The notes: generated by a model not told the origin, from the letters alone. DNA of 64,000 nt from Alkalihalobacillus pseudalcaliphilus (GCF_028610675.1 NZ_JAQQWS010000004.1:248001-312000), one strand, 5' to 3'; counted from the first letter of the stretch, positions 52,616-62,126 are shown. Translations and numbers: made by a program.

Positions 52616-53401
52616 ATGAATTCAATCGTTGTTGTGAAATGTGGAGGTAGTACAATTACAGAGCTAACAGATTCCTTTTTTGAGAGTATTAAGCAACTTC
52701 AGATGTCGGGTAAACACCCGATTATTGTCCATGGTGGCGGGCCAGCCATTAACGAAATGCTTACCAAACTTGAAATTCCTTCAACTTTTATAGACGGTTT
52801 ACGAAAAACAACAGAAGAGGTATTAGATACGGCAGAAATGGTGCTTTGCGGAAAGATGAATAAGCAATTGACGCGTAAGTTACAAAGCGTTGGAGCAAAA
52901 TCGATTGGTTTATCAGGTAGTGACGGTCAACTAATTGTTGCGGAAGCAGTAGATGAAGAGAAGTTCGGCTTTGTAGGAGAGCCGATACAAATTAACACAG
53001 ATTTATTGGTTCATTTGCTGCATCAAGGTTATATACCTGTAATTGCACCGATTGGGATCGGTGTATCGGGACAACGATATAATATTAACGCAGATAGTGC
53101 CGCGGCTAGTATCGCTTCAAAGCTAGGGGCAGAAGAGCTTGTTTTTGTGACAGATGTTGATGGAATTTTAAAGGATGAGCAGTTAGTGCCGACGATTACT
53201 TCTGAAGAAATTGAAGCTTTTATGAGTGATGGTACAATTTATGGCGGCATGATCCCAAAGGTGAAGGCTGCCGTACAAAGCTTAACAGGTTCCTTGCAAT
53301 CGGTGTGGATTATGAATGGGAAAGGCTCAAGCCTCATTTCAAATGGAACTTTATACGGTACAAAAATTATAAAAAAACAAGTCGCCACAACAGCGTCTTA
53401 A
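52616..53401 (+). CDS. argB: Acetylglutamate kinase
   Basis: Phosphorylates N-acetylglutamate. 261 residues from ATG 52616 after GGAGGAGAG. Motifs: KCGGST (8-13), HGGGPAINEML, and the ATP/acetylglutamate region FVTDVDGILKD with GGMIPKVKAA. The N-terminus lacks the extra helix of arginine-inhibited forms, so feedback control is more likely transcriptional or through another enzyme. Confidence 0.95.
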   Translation: MNSIVVVKCGGSTITELTDSFFESIKQLQMSGKHPIIVHGGGPAINEMLTKLEIPSTFIDGLRKTTEEVLDTAEMVLCGKMNKQLTRKLQSVGAKSIGLSGSDGQLIVAEAVDEEKFGFVGEPIQINTDLLVHLLHQGYIPVIAPIGIGVSGQRYNINADSAAASIASKLGAEELVFVTDVDGILKDEQLVPTITSEEIEAFMSDGTIYGGMIPKVKAAVQSLTGSLQSVWIMNGKGSSLISNGTLYGTKIIKKQVATTAS

Positions 53402-53414
53402 AGGGTGGTCGTAG

Positions 53415-54575
53415 ATGAGTTCATTGTTTTCAACTTATAACAAATGGGAAGTAGAGGTTGCCAAAGGGCAAGGAAGTTATTTAATCGATACAGAAGGAAA
53501 AGAGTATTTAGATTTTGTGCAAGGTATAGCGGTTAACAATTTCGGACATTGTCATCCGACGATTACAAAGGCTGTCAAAGACCAGCTTGATCTTTTATGG
53601 CATAGTTCAAACTTATTTCAGATTAAGCAACAAGAGGAAGTCGCCAAAATCCTAACGGAACACAGTGTATGTGACCATGTCTTTTTCTGTAATAGTGGAG
53701 CAGAGGCAAATGAAGCCGCGATTAAATTAGCTCGTAAGGCAACAGGGAAACATAAAATTATCTCGATGAAAGATTCTTTTCACGGACGAACGTTTGCGAC
53801 GATGTCTGCAACAGGTCAAGAGAAAATTCACGGTGGATTTGGCCCGCTCTTATCGAGTTTTGATTATAGCCCTTTTAATGATACGGAGACTTTATTAAAA
53901 AAGGTGAATGATGACGTAGCGGCGATTATGATTGAAGTTGTTCAAGGTGAAGGTGGCGTAAGGGTATTAGAACCCAGCTTTGCAAAAGCTTTAATTGAGT
54001 TGACAAAAGAAAAAGAAATCTTGCTGATCATCGATGAGGTTCAAACTGGAATTGGTCGCACAGGTTCATTTTTTGCTTATGAGCAATTTGGTTTATCCCC
54101 AGATATTGTGACATTAGCAAAAGGGTTAGGAAACGGTTTTCCAGTAGGAGCTATGTTAGGCAAAGCCCATTTAAATGATGCTTTTCAAGCAGGTTCACAT
54201 GGTTCGACGTTTGGAGGTAATCCACTCGCAATGACGGCAGCTAAAGCCGTATTAGAAGAATTACTAGCACAAGATTTTCAGGAAATTAAAGAAAAAGCGA
54301 CGAAATGGAAACATGTTTTACGTGAAGAATTAATGGACCATTCATTTGTAAATGAGGTTCGGGGCTTAGGTTTTCTAATTGGGATAGCGTGTAGCGGACC
54401 TGTCAATGAAGTGATTACGAAAATACGCCGACACGGTTTACTCGTTTTGCCAGCTGGTCTGAATGTCATTCGCTTACTACCACCTATCAATGTAAGTGAA
54501 CAAGACTTAAATAAAGCCGTGCAAATTATAAAACAATCAATGAATGAATCGAAAAAGGAGATATCGGTTTCTTAA
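53415..54575 (+). CDS. argD: Acetylornithine aminotransferase
   Basis: PLP-dependent transaminase making N-acetylornithine. 386 residues. Cofactor loop NSGAEANEAAIKLAR (93-107), IIDEVQTGIGRTG (205-217), and Lys236 in TLAKGLGNG as Schiff-base lysine. Starts 13 bp after argB. A weak ACCAAAA/TTTTGGT hairpin lies in the 110-bp gap before carA and probably does not terminate. Confidence 0.95.
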   Translation: MSSLFSTYNKWEVEVAKGQGSYLIDTEGKEYLDFVQGIAVNNFGHCHPTITKAVKDQLDLLWHSSNLFQIKQQEEVAKILTEHSVCDHVFFCNSGAEANEAAIKLARKATGKHKIISMKDSFHGRTFATMSATGQEKIHGGFGPLLSSFDYSPFNDTETLLKKVNDDVAAIMIEVVQGEGGVRVLEPSFAKALIELTKEKEILLIIDEVQTGIGRTGSFFAYEQFGLSPDIVTLAKGLGNGFPVGAMLGKAHLNDAFQAGSHGSTFGGNPLAMTAAKAVLEELLAQDFQEIKEKATKWKHVLREELMDHSFVNEVRGLGFLIGIACSGPVNEVITKIRRHGLLVLPAGLNVIRLLPPINVSEQDLNKAVQIIKQSMNESKKEISVS

Positions 54576-54685
54576 TATCTATACATGTTGACCAAAAAAA
54601 AGCTGAGGAAAGCTTATTATTTTGGTTCTGAATGAATAAACATACTTGTAAAAGAATAAAGATTCGTTTTGGTGGAGGAGAAGTC

Positions 54686-55768
54686 ATGAAAGGATATATT
54701 GTATTAGAAACTGGAGATATTTTTAAAGGAGATATTATTGGAGAGGTAGACGGTGATATTCATGCAGAAATCGTATTCTTTACAGGGATGACTGGATATC
54801 AAGAGGTATTAAGTGATCCATCATTTAAAGGGCAAATGGTTGTTTTCACTTATCCGTTAATTGGTAATTACGGCTTGAATGAAGGTGATTTTGAAAGTAT
54901 AAAACCTCAGGCGGAAGCGTTAATTGTAAGTGAGTTATCACAAGCAGCTTTCCATTATGAAGCCAACCATTCATTAGAATCAGGTTGCCGTTTTGCGAAT
55001 ATGCCATTAATAACCAATGTAGATACGAGAGCGATTGTGAAACGGATTCGCGAACATGGTGATATGAGAGCGATTATGACGACAAATCTAGATAGCGTTG
55101 ATTTCACTCAAACTAAGCCTCTAGAAGAGAAAGATGTTGTTTCGCAAGTCGTTACCAAAGAGGTGTTAACATTTGGTGAAGGTAAAGAGCATATTGTCTT
55201 AATCGATTTCGGGTACAAAAAGTCAATGGTCGATATGTTAGTAAAATTGAATTGTCAAGTAACCGTGATTCCTTACACAAAAATGGAATCGGAAATCGCA
55301 CAGATTAAGCCAGATGGAATATTGTTATCCAATGGCCCGGGTAACCCTAAGCTATTGACACCTTACTTGGAGACGATTAAAACGCTCGCAGAGACGTACC
55401 CAACTTTAGGTATTTGTTTAGGACATCAGTTGCTAGCCCTTGCTTTTGGAGCTGATACAGAGAAGTTGCGCTTTGGTCATAGAGGAGCCAACCAACCTGT
55501 TTTGGACGAAGTGACGAATAAGGTGTATATGACTTCACAAAATCACAGTTATGTTGTGAATGAAGAAAGTCTTACTCAAACAGCTCTTAAAGCAAGGTTC
55601 TACAATATTAATGATGGTTCCATTGAAGGGTTGGAGCATAAGACATTACCGATTTTATCGATGCAGTTTCATCCGGAGGCTCATCCTGGACCGAGCGATA
55701 GTGAGAAAATGTTTGAAACGTTTGTGAGTATGGTGAAGTTAAAAGGGAGAGAGAAGTTGTATGCCTAA
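54686..55768 (+). CDS. carA: Carbamoyl-phosphate synthase small subunit (arginine-specific)
   Basis: Glutaminase subunit. 360 residues from ATG 54686 behind GGAGGAG; the frame opens earlier without a site. Class I amidotransferase nucleophile Cys244 in LGICLGHQ and His in MQFHPEAHPGP. Location in the arg operon points to the arginine pathway, not the pyrimidine one. Overlaps carB by 8 bp. Confidence 0.94.
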   Translation: MKGYIVLETGDIFKGDIIGEVDGDIHAEIVFFTGMTGYQEVLSDPSFKGQMVVFTYPLIGNYGLNEGDFESIKPQAEALIVSELSQAAFHYEANHSLESGCRFANMPLITNVDTRAIVKRIREHGDMRAIMTTNLDSVDFTQTKPLEEKDVVSQVVTKEVLTFGEGKEHIVLIDFGYKKSMVDMLVKLNCQVTVIPYTKMESEIAQIKPDGILLSNGPGNPKLLTPYLETIKTLAETYPTLGICLGHQLLALAFGADTEKLRFGHRGANQPVLDEVTNKVYMTSQNHSYVVNEESLTQTALKARFYNINDGSIEGLEHKTLPILSMQFHPEAHPGPSDSEKMFETFVSMVKLKGREKLYA

Positions 55769-58700
55769 ACAGATAGAGATAAAAAAAGTGCTTGTGATTG
55801 GCTCAGGGCCAATTGTCATTGGGCAGGCTGCTGAATTTGATTATGCAGGGACACAAGCATGCTTGGCGTTAAGAGAAGAAGGAGTCGAGGTTGTATTAAT
55901 CAATAATAATCCAGCTACGGTGATGACGGATGAAGCTTGTGCGGATGTCGTTTATTTTGAACCACTTACGGTTGAAACGGTTGAAAAAATCATGACAAAA
56001 GAAAAACCAGATGGAATCTTAGCAACGTTAGGAGGTCAAACTGGTTTAAATTTAGCTCTTGCCTTACATGATCAAGGAATTCTAGCTAAGCATCAAATTG
56101 AATTGCTAGGAACACCGATTGATTCGATCAAAAAAGGGGAAGATCGTGAATTGTTTCGGGCATTAATGAATGAGTTAAATGAACCAGTCCCAGAAAGTGA
56201 AATTGTCACGACGGTTGAAGAGGCTTTAGCTTTTGCTGAATTGGTTGGTTACCCTATTATCGTCAGACCTGCTTATACATTAGGTGGTGCAGGTGGTGGA
56301 ATTGCGGATGATCAAACAGAATTAAGGCAAATTATTAAAGGTGGCTTAGCATTAAGTCCAATACAGCAATGCTTAATTGAAAAAAGTATCGCAGGCTTCA
56401 AAGAAATTGAATATGAGGTTATGCGAGATAGTAATGATACATGTATCACTGTATGTAACATGGAAAATATTGATCCAGTAGGTGTACATACGGGTGATTC
56501 AATCGTCGTGGCACCTTCACAAACATTAACAGATGTTGAATATCAAATGCTTCGTTCCGTTTCATTAAAAATCATTCGTGCTTTAGGTATCGTTGGCGGA
56601 TGTAATATTCAATTTGCTTTAGATCCACACAGTAAGCAGTATTATTTAATTGAAGTGAATCCACGTGTTAGTCGGTCTTCGGCATTAGCATCGAAAGCAA
56701 CAGGTTATCCGATTGCACGAATGGCAGCGAAATTAAGCTTAGGTTATCACTTACATGAACTTTTAAATCCCGTAACTGGCCATACGTATGCGAGCTTTGA
56801 GCCTGCCTTAGATTATGTGATTGTTAAGTTCCCACGATGGCCATTTGATAAGTTCATTCATGCTGATCGCAAGCTAGGGACACAGATGAAAGCAACGGGA
56901 GAAGTAATGGCGATTGAGCGTAATTTAGAAGCAGGGTTGCAAAAAGCGGTGCGTTCATTAGGAATGAAAACAAAGGGATTAACATTAACAAGTTTAAATG
57001 GCTGGAACAATCAAGAGTTATGGCAAGTTGTTCAACAGGCCGATGACCGCCGTTTTTTTGCGATGTTGGAACTTTTACGTCGAGGGATAACGAAAAAAGA
57101 ACTTCACGAAAAAACAGGTATTAACCATTACTATTTAGCGGCTTATGAACGTCTTGTTGGGATGGAGAAGGAAATAGAAAAGGATTCATTTGATCTTGTT
57201 ACTGGAGATGCTTTAAAAAGGTATAAAAAATACGGATTCTCAGATGAACAATTAGCAGTTGCTTGGACGGTAGATGAAAGCGATGTTCGCAAAAAGCGTA
57301 AAGAGCTGGGGATCATCCCTTCTTACAAGATGGTTGATACGTGTGCAGGAGAGTTTTTAGCTTCAACGGCTTATTTCTACTCCAGTTGGTCAGGTGAAAA
57401 TGATGCAATTCCAAGTCAACATAAAAAAATATTAATTATAGGTTCTGGACCGATAAAAATAGGTCAAGGTATAGAATTTGATTATAGCTCTGTTCATGGT
57501 GCAATTAGTTTGCGAAAGCTTGGTTATGAAGCGATTATTATGAATAATAACCCGGAGACGGTGAGTACCGATTATGCAACAGCCGACCGTTTATATTTTG
57601 AACCTTTAACGGTTGAAGATGTTCTATCCGTTGTTGAATTGGAGCAAGTGGAGGGTGTAATTGTTCAATTAGGAGGACAAACGGCCATCTCTCTTGTAGA
57701 AGGGTTGGAAAAAGCAGGAGTGAAATTATTTGGAACGAACCAGTTAACGATTGATCGACTTGAGGATCGAGGTTTATTTTATGATTTTATGCAACAAGTG
57801 AAAGTCCCTCATATTCCTGGTGAAACCGCTTATGACCATCAAGATGCTTTACAGAAGGCAGAACAGGTTGGTTTTCCAGTTTTAATAAGGCCTTCCTATG
57901 TAATTGGCGGTCAAGGAATGATGATTTTTACAGGCGAACATGACATGAATCGATTTTTACAAAATCCGCAAAATGAAGTGGCTTTCCCTCTTTTGATTGA
58001 TGCGTATTATCCTGGTATTGAATTTGAAGTTGATGCCCTTTCAGATGGAACAGATATTTATATCGCAGGTGTATTTGAACATATTGAGAAAGCTGGTGTC
58101 CACTCTGGAGATAGTATCGCCGTGACACCACCTCCTACTTTAACAACCAGTGTGTTAGAACAAGTACAAGATTATACGAGAAAAATTGCTCAAGGCATTG
58201 ATTTTAAAGGTATTTTTAACATTCAATTTGTTATGTTTGACGGTCAAATTTATGTGATTGAAATTAATCCTCGGGCTTCAAGGACGGTTCCTATTCTGAG
58301 TAAGGTATATAATGAGCCTTTCATTCACGATACAGTCCAACTTTTATTAGGAAAATCATTAAAAGAAATTGGAAAAGAGCGTTCCATCGTTGAACCGACA
58401 AGTTTTTATACGGTAAAAGCACCGATCTTTTCATACCAAAAGCTTGCAGGGGTTGATCCGATTTTAGAAGCAGAAATGAAATCAACGGGAGAATTGATTA
58501 GTATCAGTGATCATCTGAATGAGGCTTTTTATAAGGCGTTTACTTGGACACAAGCACAGGTCCCTGCACTGTATAAGCAAAGTGGTATCATTTATTTGGA
58601 TATTGATTCTATTTATTCAGAGGAAATGAACAAGTATAAAGAGACCCTATTAAAACATGGATTTAGTTTTGTTGAAGATGATTTTGAGACATGGTTACAA

Positions 58701-58907
58701 AATGATGAAGCTGTCGCCTTAATATCTTTACCGAAGCCTGGTTTCAAAACAGGAAGTGAAAACCGGAAAGAAGCATTAAAACAACGATTGACGGTCATTA
58801 CAGAATTGACAACATTGGATGCGATGATAAAAGGGCGAAAGAATGACCGGGAGACATTACGCTCTTTACAGGAATGGTTACAAACCAATAAACAAGTTAC
58901 CGTATAA
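55761..58907 (+). CDS. carB: Carbamoyl-phosphate synthase large subunit (arginine-specific)
   Basis: 1,048 residues with two homologous ATP-grasp synthetase halves. Paired motifs GSGPIVIGQAAEFDYAG (about 14-30) and GSGPIKIGQGIEFDYSS (about 560-576) mark them. The ATP-grasp cores include PAYTLGGAGGG and PSYVIGGQGM, and IEVNPRVSRSSAL and IEINPRASRTVP are the metal/ATP sites. The C-terminal domain is short compared with the usual 1,070 or so residues, as in other arginine-specific Bacillus CarB. Confidence 0.95.
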   Translation: MPKQIEIKKVLVIGSGPIVIGQAAEFDYAGTQACLALREEGVEVVLINNNPATVMTDEACADVVYFEPLTVETVEKIMTKEKPDGILATLGGQTGLNLALALHDQGILAKHQIELLGTPIDSIKKGEDRELFRALMNELNEPVPESEIVTTVEEALAFAELVGYPIIVRPAYTLGGAGGGIADDQTELRQIIKGGLALSPIQQCLIEKSIAGFKEIEYEVMRDSNDTCITVCNMENIDPVGVHTGDSIVVAPSQTLTDVEYQMLRSVSLKIIRALGIVGGCNIQFALDPHSKQYYLIEVNPRVSRSSALASKATGYPIARMAAKLSLGYHLHELLNPVTGHTYASFEPALDYVIVKFPRWPFDKFIHADRKLGTQMKATGEVMAIERNLEAGLQKAVRSLGMKTKGLTLTSLNGWNNQELWQVVQQADDRRFFAMLELLRRGITKKELHEKTGINHYYLAAYERLVGMEKEIEKDSFDLVTGDALKRYKKYGFSDEQLAVAWTVDESDVRKKRKELGIIPSYKMVDTCAGEFLASTAYFYSSWSGENDAIPSQHKKILIIGSGPIKIGQGIEFDYSSVHGAISLRKLGYEAIIMNNNPETVSTDYATADRLYFEPLTVEDVLSVVELEQVEGVIVQLGGQTAISLVEGLEKAGVKLFGTNQLTIDRLEDRGLFYDFMQQVKVPHIPGETAYDHQDALQKAEQVGFPVLIRPSYVIGGQGMMIFTGEHDMNRFLQNPQNEVAFPLLIDAYYPGIEFEVDALSDGTDIYIAGVFEHIEKAGVHSGDSIAVTPPPTLTTSVLEQVQDYTRKIAQGIDFKGIFNIQFVMFDGQIYVIEINPRASRTVPILSKVYNEPFIHDTVQLLLGKSLKEIGKERSIVEPTSFYTVKAPIFSYQKLAGVDPILEAEMKSTGELISISDHLNEAFYKAFTWTQAQVPALYKQSGIIYLDIDSIYSEEMNKYKETLLKHGFSFVEDDFETWLQNDEAVALISLPKPGFKTGSENRKEALKQRLTVITELTTLDAMIKGRKNDRETLRSLQEWLQTNKQVTV

Positions 58908-58933
58908 AAATAAGAACAAGGAGTGGGAAATTT

Positions 58934-59890
58934 ATGGAGCAGACGATTGAGAAAAGTGAAATTGATTTAAAGGGTTTGGACTTTTTAACGTTATTGGATT
59001 ATTCACCACAACAAATAAAGCACTTATTAGAAGTTGCGATTGACCTTAAAGCGAAACAAAAGCAAGGTGAACAAACTCCAATGTTGCAAGGGAAATCATT
59101 AGGGATGATTTTTGAGAATGCCTCAACTAGAACGCGCGTATCTTTTGAAGTCGGAATGACTCAGCTTGGCGGACATGCCTTATTTTTAAGTCCACGTGAC
59201 TTACAAATAGGTCGTGGAGAACCTATTAAAGATACGGCCAATGTTTTAGCGAGATATGTGGATGCAATTATGATTCGTACCAATTCTCATGAAACCGTTG
59301 AGGAATTTGCCCAATATTCGTCTGTACCGGTCATTAATGCTTTAACAGACCTTTATCATCCTTGTCAAGCGATGGCTGATTTATTAACGGTACTCGAACA
59401 TAAAGGGAAGTTAGCTGGTTTAAAGCTTGTTTACGTTGGTGATGGTAATAATGTCGCACACTCTTTACTAGCAGCAGGTGCTAAGGTTGGGATGGACGTT
59501 GTTGTTAGTACACCAAAAGGATATGAGGTTGATCCGGTTATTTTCGCTAAAGTACAAGACGCAGCAAATGAAACCGGTGCGACAATCTCATTGTGTACAG
59601 ATCCAAAAGAGGCAGTAAAAGATGCGGATGTCATTTATACCGATGTTTGGGCTAGTATGGGATTTGAAGCTGAACAACACGAAAGGGAGCAAGCTTTAAA
59701 AGCTTATCAAGTTAATGAAGAGTTAGTACAGCACGCTAAACAAGACTTTCTTTTCTTACATTGCTTACCAGCACATCGTGGAGAAGAGGTATCTGATACC
59801 ATTATAGATGGGGGGCATTCTGTCATTTATGATCAGGCTGAAAATCGCCTTCATGCTCAAAAAGCGATCCTAGCTTCACTTATTCGTTAA
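58934..59890 (+). CDS. argF: Ornithine carbamoyltransferase
   Basis: Makes citrulline from ornithine and carbamoyl phosphate. 318 residues with STRTR (64-68), HPCQAMADL, and the ornithine site HCLPAHRGEEV. AAGGAGTGGG precedes the ATG. It completes an operon that supplies both substrates (ornithine via argCJBD, carbamoyl phosphate via carAB). argG and argH are not in the window. Confidence 0.96.
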   Translation: MEQTIEKSEIDLKGLDFLTLLDYSPQQIKHLLEVAIDLKAKQKQGEQTPMLQGKSLGMIFENASTRTRVSFEVGMTQLGGHALFLSPRDLQIGRGEPIKDTANVLARYVDAIMIRTNSHETVEEFAQYSSVPVINALTDLYHPCQAMADLLTVLEHKGKLAGLKLVYVGDGNNVAHSLLAAGAKVGMDVVVSTPKGYEVDPVIFAKVQDAANETGATISLCTDPKEAVKDADVIYTDVWASMGFEAEQHEREQALKAYQVNEELVQHAKQDFLFLHCLPAHRGEEVSDTIIDGGHSVIYDQAENRLHAQKAILASLIR

Positions 59891-59943
59891 AAGACTCATG
59901 ATTTTCTTTTCTTAGGAAAAGCTAAGCAAAAGGAGGGGAAATC

Positions 59944-60123
59944 ATGGGACAAAACCGTCAGTTTGAACCGGGGCAAAAAGCTCCAAACAATGGGATTTAT
60001 GTAGAGATAGGTGAGACTGGTAGTCCAGTAACAAAGCCTCGCTCAGTCAGATTACACGCAGGTGATAAGTTTCCAGATACAACCAATCACAATCGAAAAT
60101 GGACACCAAAAAGAAAACCATAA
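59944..60123 (+). CDS. yjzC: YjzC-family small protein
   Basis: 59 residues (MGQNRQFEPGQKAPNNG at the start, NHNRKWTPKRKP at the end). AAAGGAGGGG precedes the ATG. YjzC follows argF in B. subtilis as well (from memory). No enzymatic motif; function unknown. Probably the last gene of the arg transcript. Confidence 0.82.
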   Translation: MGQNRQFEPGQKAPNNGIYVEIGETGSPVTKPRSVRLHAGDKFPDTTNHNRKWTPKRKP

Positions 60124-60130
60124 CAAGCGA

Positions 60131-60180
60131 TAAAAGCTGTAATGATACGTTGAGAACAACGGATCGTTGCAGCTTTTTTT
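60131..60180 (+). terminator. Terminator of the arginine operon
   Basis: AAAAGCTG and CAGCTTTT close a longer imperfect stem (GAT/ATC inside), followed by a T run. Confidence 0.8.
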
Positions 60181-60296
60181 GGGTATATAAAGAGAAAATC
60201 GGGTTCGCGGAGGTGGGGGCGGAAAAAGTCGGAGGAAGCCCCGAAAACGAAGATACGCAACAAAGCGGAAGAAAATGTTGGCGCAATGCGGAGAAA

Positions 60297-61078
60297 AAAT
60301 CGAATCTCGGGGTTGCAGGCGAGAAAAGAGGGAGAAAGCCCGAGCAAACGTCGAATCACGGGCTTGCGAGCGGAAAAGCGAGTAGAAAGCCCGAGCAAAA
60401 GCGGAATCACGGGGTTGGGGGCGAGAAAAGAGGGAGAAAGCCCGAGCAAAAATCGAATCTCGGGGTTGCAGGCGAGAAAAGAGGAAGAAAGCCCGAGCAA
60501 AAGCGGAATCACGGGGTTGCGAGCAGAAAAAAGAGGAGAAAGCCCGAGCAAAAGCGGATCACGGGGTTGCGGGCGGAATAGCGAGTAGAAAGCCCGAGCA
60601 AAAGCGGAATCACGGGGTTGCGGGCGAGAAAAGAGGGAGAAACCCCGAGCAAAAATCGAATCTTGGGGTTGCGAGCCAAAAAAGCGGGAGAAAGCCCGAG
60701 TAAAAGCGGAATCACGGGGTTGCGAGCCAAAAAAGCGGAAGGAAGCCCGAGCAAAAGCCGAATCACGGGGTTGCGAGCCAAAAAAGCGTAGAAAGCCCGA
60801 GCAAACGTCGAATCACAGGGTTGCAGGCGAGAAAAGAGGAAGAAAGCCCGAGCAAACGTCGAATCACGGGGTTGCGGGCGGAAAAGCGAGTAGAAAGCCC
60901 GAGCAAAAGCGGAATCACGGGGTTGCGGGCGGAAAAAGCGTGAGAAAGCCCGAGCAAACGTCGAATCACGGGGTTGCGGGCGGAAAAGCGAGCAAAAGCG
61001 GAATCACGGGGTTGCGCGCGAAAAAAGCGTGAGAAAGCCCGAGCAAACGTCGAATTTCAGGGTTGCGGGCAGAAAAAG
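60297..61078 (+). repeat. 51-bp tandem repeat array
   Basis: CCCGAGC starts units at 60339, 60390, 60441, 60492, 60543, 60593, 60644, 60695, 60746, 60796, 60847, 60898, 60949 and 61038, a 50-51 bp period, with a shortened unit at about 60988 and a half unit at the left. Consensus: CCCGAGCAAAAGCGGAATCA, CGGGGTTGCG, then GGCGAGAAAAGAGGGAGAAAG. It is much more GC-rich than the flanks. Because 51 = 17 codons, long frames appear on both strands, but none has a start site or stable register. The stretch 60181-60296 is related but degenerate. Confidence 0.88.
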
Positions 61079-61157
61079 CCTGTGGAGAGCGTGTCCCCAT
61101 TCCCGGAGCGATTTTCGAAGATGAGCATACCGCCTCTAAGTACACTTTCACACAAAA
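61079..61157 (+). repeat. Body fragment with tail
   Basis: CCTGTGGAGAGCGTGTCCCC, then CCCGGAGCGATTTTCGAAGATG and the tail ACTTTCACACAAAA (61144-61157). It is shared with 6330-6400 and 33738-33760 and directly abuts the 51-bp array. Confidence 0.7.
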
Positions 61158-61311
61158 ATCACCTAACATCTTTTCTAATTGCGTACATATACATGAAACA
61201 CTACAAAATCAATGGAAATCTCAAGATACGGTTTCCACTTTTCGACTTGCTGCATACGGTAATATAAGGATGAAAAAAAGAAGGGCTAAAATTAAAAAAA
61301 GAGGCGAGAGT

Positions 61312-62058
61312 ATGACAGTCTACACGCACTATTTTCATATGGAAGAACAAGCGAATGTGGTTTATTTGCCTCAGCGTCCAAATGGCTTTGCAATCATCCT
61401 TTTATCGGATAATGATCGGACAGTTGAAAAAAACTCAAGCATTTGGGAGCGGCATCCAGAACGACATTCGTTCCTATTAAGTTTATTAGAAGAAGGCTAT
61501 ACAGTGATTGCTTCACAATTGTTTGGAAAGCATTGGGGAAGTGAGCGTGCTTGTGAATATATGGAACAGCTTCATCATTACTTAGTAAAGAAACAAATCT
61601 TAAACGAAAAGTTTCATTTCTTTGCAGAAGGTGCTGGGGCTTTGGTTGTCCTAAAGTTACTGGAAAAGCGACCTCAGCTAATCAGGTCTGCATTCCTTTT
61701 GAATCCATGCATTTATTTGGAACGGATTTTTCAAGAAGAAAAACAAAGTAAGCTATTTTTTAAACGGTTTATTCAAGAGCTTTCAGCGGCACATGGAGTC
61801 GAGGAAAATGATGTGACGAAAGAGTATTGTCAGGCATTTATTCAATTTGAACATTGGGTTGACTGTGCCCCCATTCATATTTATCACATGATGGCAGACA
61901 AGAGATTTAAAGTTGCTTCTCATAGCCGCCCTTTCGAGCAAGAATTTGTGAAAAAGAACTTACCAGTATCATTAAGTTTGTACGGGTTGGGCAAAAGTTT
62001 TTCCTCTTTTAAACAACCAGTACGGTCGTTTTTTAAGAAAAATGAAAAAAAGCTCTGA
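61312..62058 (+). CDS. Alpha/beta-hydrolase-like protein without a nucleophile serine
   Basis: 248 residues from ATG 61312 (GAGGCGAG just upstream; an ATG at 61270 and an open frame reaching into the repeat are less likely). The order of elements, AIILLSDND, EEGYTVIASQLFGKHWG, HFFAEGAGALVVLKLLEKRP, SAFLLNP, resembles an alpha/beta hydrolase, but the usual G-x-S-x-G elbow reads AEGAGA, with no serine. Probably a non-catalytic relative; function unknown. Cysteines and histidines in QFEHWVDCAPIHIYH may be structural. Confidence 0.68.
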   Translation: MTVYTHYFHMEEQANVVYLPQRPNGFAIILLSDNDRTVEKNSSIWERHPERHSFLLSLLEEGYTVIASQLFGKHWGSERACEYMEQLHHYLVKKQILNEKFHFFAEGAGALVVLKLLEKRPQLIRSAFLLNPCIYLERIFQEEKQSKLFFKRFIQELSAAHGVEENDVTKEYCQAFIQFEHWVDCAPIHIYHMMADKRFKVASHSRPFEQEFVKKNLPVSLSLYGLGKSFSSFKQPVRSFFKKNEKKL

Positions 62059-62059
62059 G

Positions 62060-62103
62060 ACCCTCTCTGTGAAATGGTGGCGGAGAGGGTTTGAGTTCTT
62101 TTT
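62060..62103 (+). terminator. Terminator
   Basis: ACCCTCTC (62060-62067) and GAGAGGGT (62083-62090), then TTCTTTTTATT. Confidence 0.75.
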
Positions 62104-62126
62104 ATTGCTAGTATAGGAGGAGCTTG

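Noticed and set aside
60099..61169. Several overlapping frames on both strands across the 51-bp array
   Set aside because: They are low-complexity translations of the repeat, shift register at 50-bp units, and lack start signals.
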